Source: JAGXIT01 sp964393815 (lineage in GTDB: Bacteria > Patescibacteriota > Saccharimonadia > Saccharimonadales > UBA4665). Taken from it: a stretch of 40,797 nt of DNA. A program made the position numbers and the translations under genes. This document shows positions 38,725 through 40,797 of the stretch, piece after piece. The first letter of the stretch is position 1. Each line of letters begins with the position of its first letter. The stretch covers positions 1 through 40,797 of the forward strand of contig CAYMUP010000006.1 of assembly GCA_964393815.1 (NCBI GenBank). Reading direction: 5' to 3'. The notes beneath the pieces were generated by a model. That model was not told the DNA's origin, ran no database searches, and saw nothing but the letters and a program-made list of their open reading frames with translations.

Positions 38725-38896
38725 TTTTTGTACGTCCTAACAACCATTGTAGCAAAACATAACTATTTTGTCAAGTATATGTTTTTCTTTCAAATACTAC
38801 CCTATGGTAGTCTAAAGAAACCAAAAAAATCTCACGTGTGCGTGCAAATAGCCCAAGCGATTTGCGTGTATGGCCAGTTATATGCTGACGCCTACT

Positions 38897-39576
38897 CTAA
38901 TCAATACTGAGCTTGGGCGCGAAAGTAGTAGAGTCTACGAGGCTGTCGTTAATTTCGTAGTTTTCGCCAGGGTTAAGTGCTACAAACTCTACGCCGTGCT
39001 CACCGAGCACCTCTTTCATGCGACGGTATGTCCACGCACGGGCTTCATCTTGCCAAAACCAATCATGGATCGGCAAAACAAACTTTGGCTTTAGCTCTAG
39101 TGCCTTCGCGAGCGCATCTCTGGTCGTCCCCCACGGTCCAGTCATCGGCAGCGCCAGTACAGGGCAGGTCTCGTGGAAGCTGACACTATCGCCAGGATGA
39201 CTAAACATCTCTAAATAGTGCACACCAATCTGTTCAGGAGGCTTGCCGCCAAAAGGCGCAATTTCTTCGTGTGGAGAGCCAAAAAAGCGGCTACTGCTTG
39301 TTGGTAGATCAGAAGCAGTAACACCGTGCTTATTGAGTTCTGCGGCCACCTCAGGTGTACTGATTATATGTACATTTGGAAATTTGCGCGGAGTTTGAGT
39401 AGCGCCTCAACATCACAGTGGTCAGCGTGTTCATGCGTTATATAAATCTCGTCGAGCTGATCGAGAAGTTCCACTGGTACCTGACTCCAAACCCCTGGGT
39501 CAAAAAGCGCGACCTTCCTACCAGATAGATTTGTATCAACCAGTACACAAGAGTGTCCAAATCTCGTTATTTTCAT
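38897..39576 (-). pseudogene. Metallo-beta-lactamase-fold hydrolase (UlaG-like), split by one frameshift
   Basis: Two minus-strand frames encode consecutive parts of one protein. The first, from the ATG at 39576 (GGAGGAGAG upstream), reads MKITRFGHSCVLVDTNLSGR and contains YITHEHADHCD, the metal motif, then runs into a stop at 39364 soon after LRANF. The second frame gives PNVHIISTPEVAAELNKHGV and continues through ALPMTGPWGTTRDALAKALE and VLPIHDWFWQDEARAW to the stop at 38897. Adding one base near 39373-39388 restores a continuous protein of about 226 residues, the normal family length. It may be a true pseudogene, a sequencing error, or a frameshifted gene. Everything else appears intact, including the metal ligands. 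Confidence 0.8.
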
Positions 39577-39623
39577 ATCTCTCCTCCCTATCTATCCTAT
39601 AATTCTGCGAGAGTTAAGGTTTA

Positions 39624-40334
39624 TTATTTTGAACTTCGGCTCTTGGCTCTCCGAAAGTCTCGGTAGGCTAGCTCACGGCGGTGAGTGTTTATGTCTTCGA
39701 TGTAGGGCTCAAAGTCTTTAAGTAGCGTCGAATAACGCCGGTTGGGGGTAAAGACTTTAGCCAGCTTTTTGCCGTTTGCAAGATATTCGACGAGGCTGAA
39801 GAAATCGCCGTCACCACTGATGATGACCGCTTTATCGTAATTTGGCAGTTCTTTCATGGCGTAGAGCACCAGGTCGGCGTCAATATTGCCTTTCACCAGG
39901 GATTTCTCCTCGACCCCTGTTTTTTCAGATGGTTTTTCACCTGGTTTCGCCTTTTTGGCGGCGTTAGACGAAGTCGTAGGGGCGTCTTTCGCGCCATTTT
40001 GGCTAGGGCTTTTAATCTCTAGGGTAGGTTTCAAAACCACCAAAAAACCGTGTGCATACATTTGCTCATACAAGGCTTCGTTTTCCTGCATATAGCCGAT
40101 AAACATGTAGGCGTGTGTCACGCCGTGCTTTTCGGCCAGCCACAGCCGCAGCTTGTGCCAATCCATCTTCCAGCCCATTTTTTGCACCCCAAGGTTCAAG
40201 TTTTGGCTATCAATAAACGCGTAATTACCTTTGGGTTTTGGCGGTTCCATCTTCTGCGCTGGTTTGGCAGCAGGCTTCCCGCGCCGCCTATACCACGGTT
40301 TTTTGCCCCCACCCTGTTTTTGCTGTTCGCTCAT
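39624..40334 (-). CDS. NYN-domain (PIN-like) putative ribonuclease
   Basis: 236 aa from the ATG at 40334. The N-terminal 35 residues are basic and Gln/Pro/Lys-rich. The domain begins NYAFIDSQNLNLGVQKMGWK, typical of NYN/LabA-DUF88 proteins with the first catalytic Asp, and continues with KGNIDADLVLYAMKELPNYD and AVIISGDGDFFSLVEYLANG, with the Asp cluster of the active site. A low-complexity insertion (residues 108-145, Ala/Lys/Pro/Ser) interrupts the fold. NYN proteins are metal-dependent RNases. Start at 40334 rather than 40340 because TTAACT-17-TATACT lies 7 nt before it. Confidence 0.85.
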   Translation of the reverse strand: MSEQQKQGGGKKPWYRRRGKPAAKPAQKMEPPKPKGNYAFIDSQNLNLGVQKMGWKMDWHKLRLWLAEKHGVTHAYMFIGYMQENEALYEQMYAHGFLVVLKPTLEIKSPSQNGAKDAPTTSSNAAKKAKPGEKPSEKTGVEEKSLVKGNIDADLVLYAMKELPNYDKAVIISGDGDFFSLVEYLANGKKLAKVFTPNRRYSTLLKDFEPYIEDINTHRRELAYRDFRRAKSRSSK

Positions 40335-40341
40335 ACCCATT

Positions 40342-40370
40342 AGTATACAGAGTTAACCCATAAGAGTTAA
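40342..40370 (-). promoter_or_regulatory. Promoter of the NYN gene
   Basis: Minus strand TTAACT (40370-40365), 17 bp, TATACT (40347-40342), 7 nt to the ATG at 40334; a leaderless mRNA is predicted. Confidence 0.6.
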
Positions 40371-40393
40371 GGGCTCACCCGCACAAGACGACT

Positions 40394-40797
40394 CTACTTT
40401 TTAGCTTGCAGCATAGTAAGAAGCTCTGACCCATATTTTTCTAGCTTCATTTTGCCCATACCTTTGACACCTAAGAGCGCCTGTTCAGTCTGTGGCTTGC
40501 GCGTCGCTATCTCCTCAAGAAGTGTGTCGTGGGCGACCATGTAGGGCGGGATTTTCTGCTTGGCAGCCTGAGTGGTTCGCCATTTTTTTAACTGCAAAAG
40601 TAGTTCAGTGTCAACGACAGATTTCACTTCATTTTGGTTCGCCTCCTCTGTAAAATCAGGTGTTTTTTCACCTAGGATTTCAGACGCGTTCCTTAAATGC
40701 TCGTCAAACTCGTGGATAATCGGGTGCATGACGAGAGCCATGCGGTTCACACCGCGTAAATAAACGCCGTCCATGCTCCGCACCCGGCTCAGCGCCA
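40394..40797 (-). CDS. PIF1-like helicase C-terminus with HRDC domain (cut by window edge)
   Basis: The open frame enters from beyond the window. Its first residues ALSRVRSMDGVYLRGVNRMA followed by HPIIHEFDEHLRN match the helicase motif VI region and downstream segment of bacterial PIF1-like superfamily 1B helicases. After an acidic linker comes an HRDC domain (about the last 75 residues): LLLQLKKWRTTQAAKQKIPP, YMVAHDTLLEEIATRKPQTE, and LLGVKGMGKMKLEKYGSELL. The HRDC domain aids DNA binding in RecQ and related enzymes. Only about 134 residues are visible. Confidence 0.8.
   Translation of the reverse strand, partial: ALSRVRSMDGVYLRGVNRMALVMHPIIHEFDEHLRNASEILGEKTPDFTEEANQNEVKSVVDTELLLQLKKWRTTQAAKQKIPPYMVAHDTLLEEIATRKPQTEQALLGVKGMGKMKLEKYGSELLTMLQAKK

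Noticed and set aside
1..40797. CRISPR array or complete insertion sequence
   Set aside because: No regularly spaced direct repeats with unique spacers and no transposase or integrase gene were found on either strand.

Overview
The window looks like a chromosome segment of a Candidate Phyla Radiation (Patescibacteria) bacterium, most likely a Saccharibacteria (TM7) relative. This placement is an inference. It rests on a short dcw cluster without Mur ligases, a sigma-region-4/HARE-HTH fusion protein, a TrmB-type regulator, many small orphan proteins, and genes that often lack a leader. UGA reads as a normal stop. GC content appears near 50 percent, with clearly more AT-rich stretches at about 10.8-13.7 kb and 28.6-29.3 kb.

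Layout. 1-1630 (minus): 5' part of a superfamily II helicase and an orphan 413-aa protein. 1716-2972: DUF3048 membrane-anchored protein. 3.0-5.9 kb: UmuDC-like translesion cassette (two small orphans, a UmuD-like protein without its serine nucleophile, and a UmuC whose ORF carries an in-frame palindromic repeat), with a MITE-like inverted repeat between umuD and umuC. 5.8-10.0 kb: five orphan minus-strand genes and a divergent TrmB-like regulator plus O-methyltransferase operon, with four copies of one palindrome in their upstream regions; this is a strong candidate for a local regulon. 10.1-10.7 kb: rlmH and tRNA-Glu(CTC). 10.8-13.7 kb: AT-rich orphan islet next to the tRNA, then a region dense in hairpins, including a candidate ncRNA and a perfect 34-bp palindrome. 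13.7-20.5 kb: histidine kinase, response regulator with a very long Pro-rich tail, RsuA-type pseudouridine synthase, der, pth, and orphans. 20.6-22.3 kb (minus): two orphans and an unidentified structured RNA of about 445 nt with a consensus promoter and terminator. 22.4-27.9 kb: dprA, an LANTG mini-protein, topA, a small orphan, and the sigma4/HARE protein. 27.9-29.3 kb: a putative nuclease and an AT-rich gap. 29.3-38.2 kb (minus): dcw cluster in transcription order mraZ, rsmH, ftsL-like, ftsI, mraY, ftsW, murG, ftsQ, with MraZ boxes upstream. 38.5-40.8 kb (minus): small membrane protein, frameshifted metallo-beta-lactamase-fold gene, NYN-domain protein, and the C-terminus of a PIF1-like helicase with an HRDC domain.

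How the parts relate. The dcw cluster makes lipid II, transports or polymerises it and builds the septum, and is probably autoregulated by MraZ. Der, Pth, RlmH, RsuA and tRNA-Glu serve translation. TopA, DprA, UmuDC and the helicases serve DNA maintenance. A recurring feature is a -10 box 6-11 nt upstream of the start codon, often with a -35 box at 16-17 bp spacing, which predicts leaderless mRNAs. Identifications come from reading motifs by eye; no database search was run.
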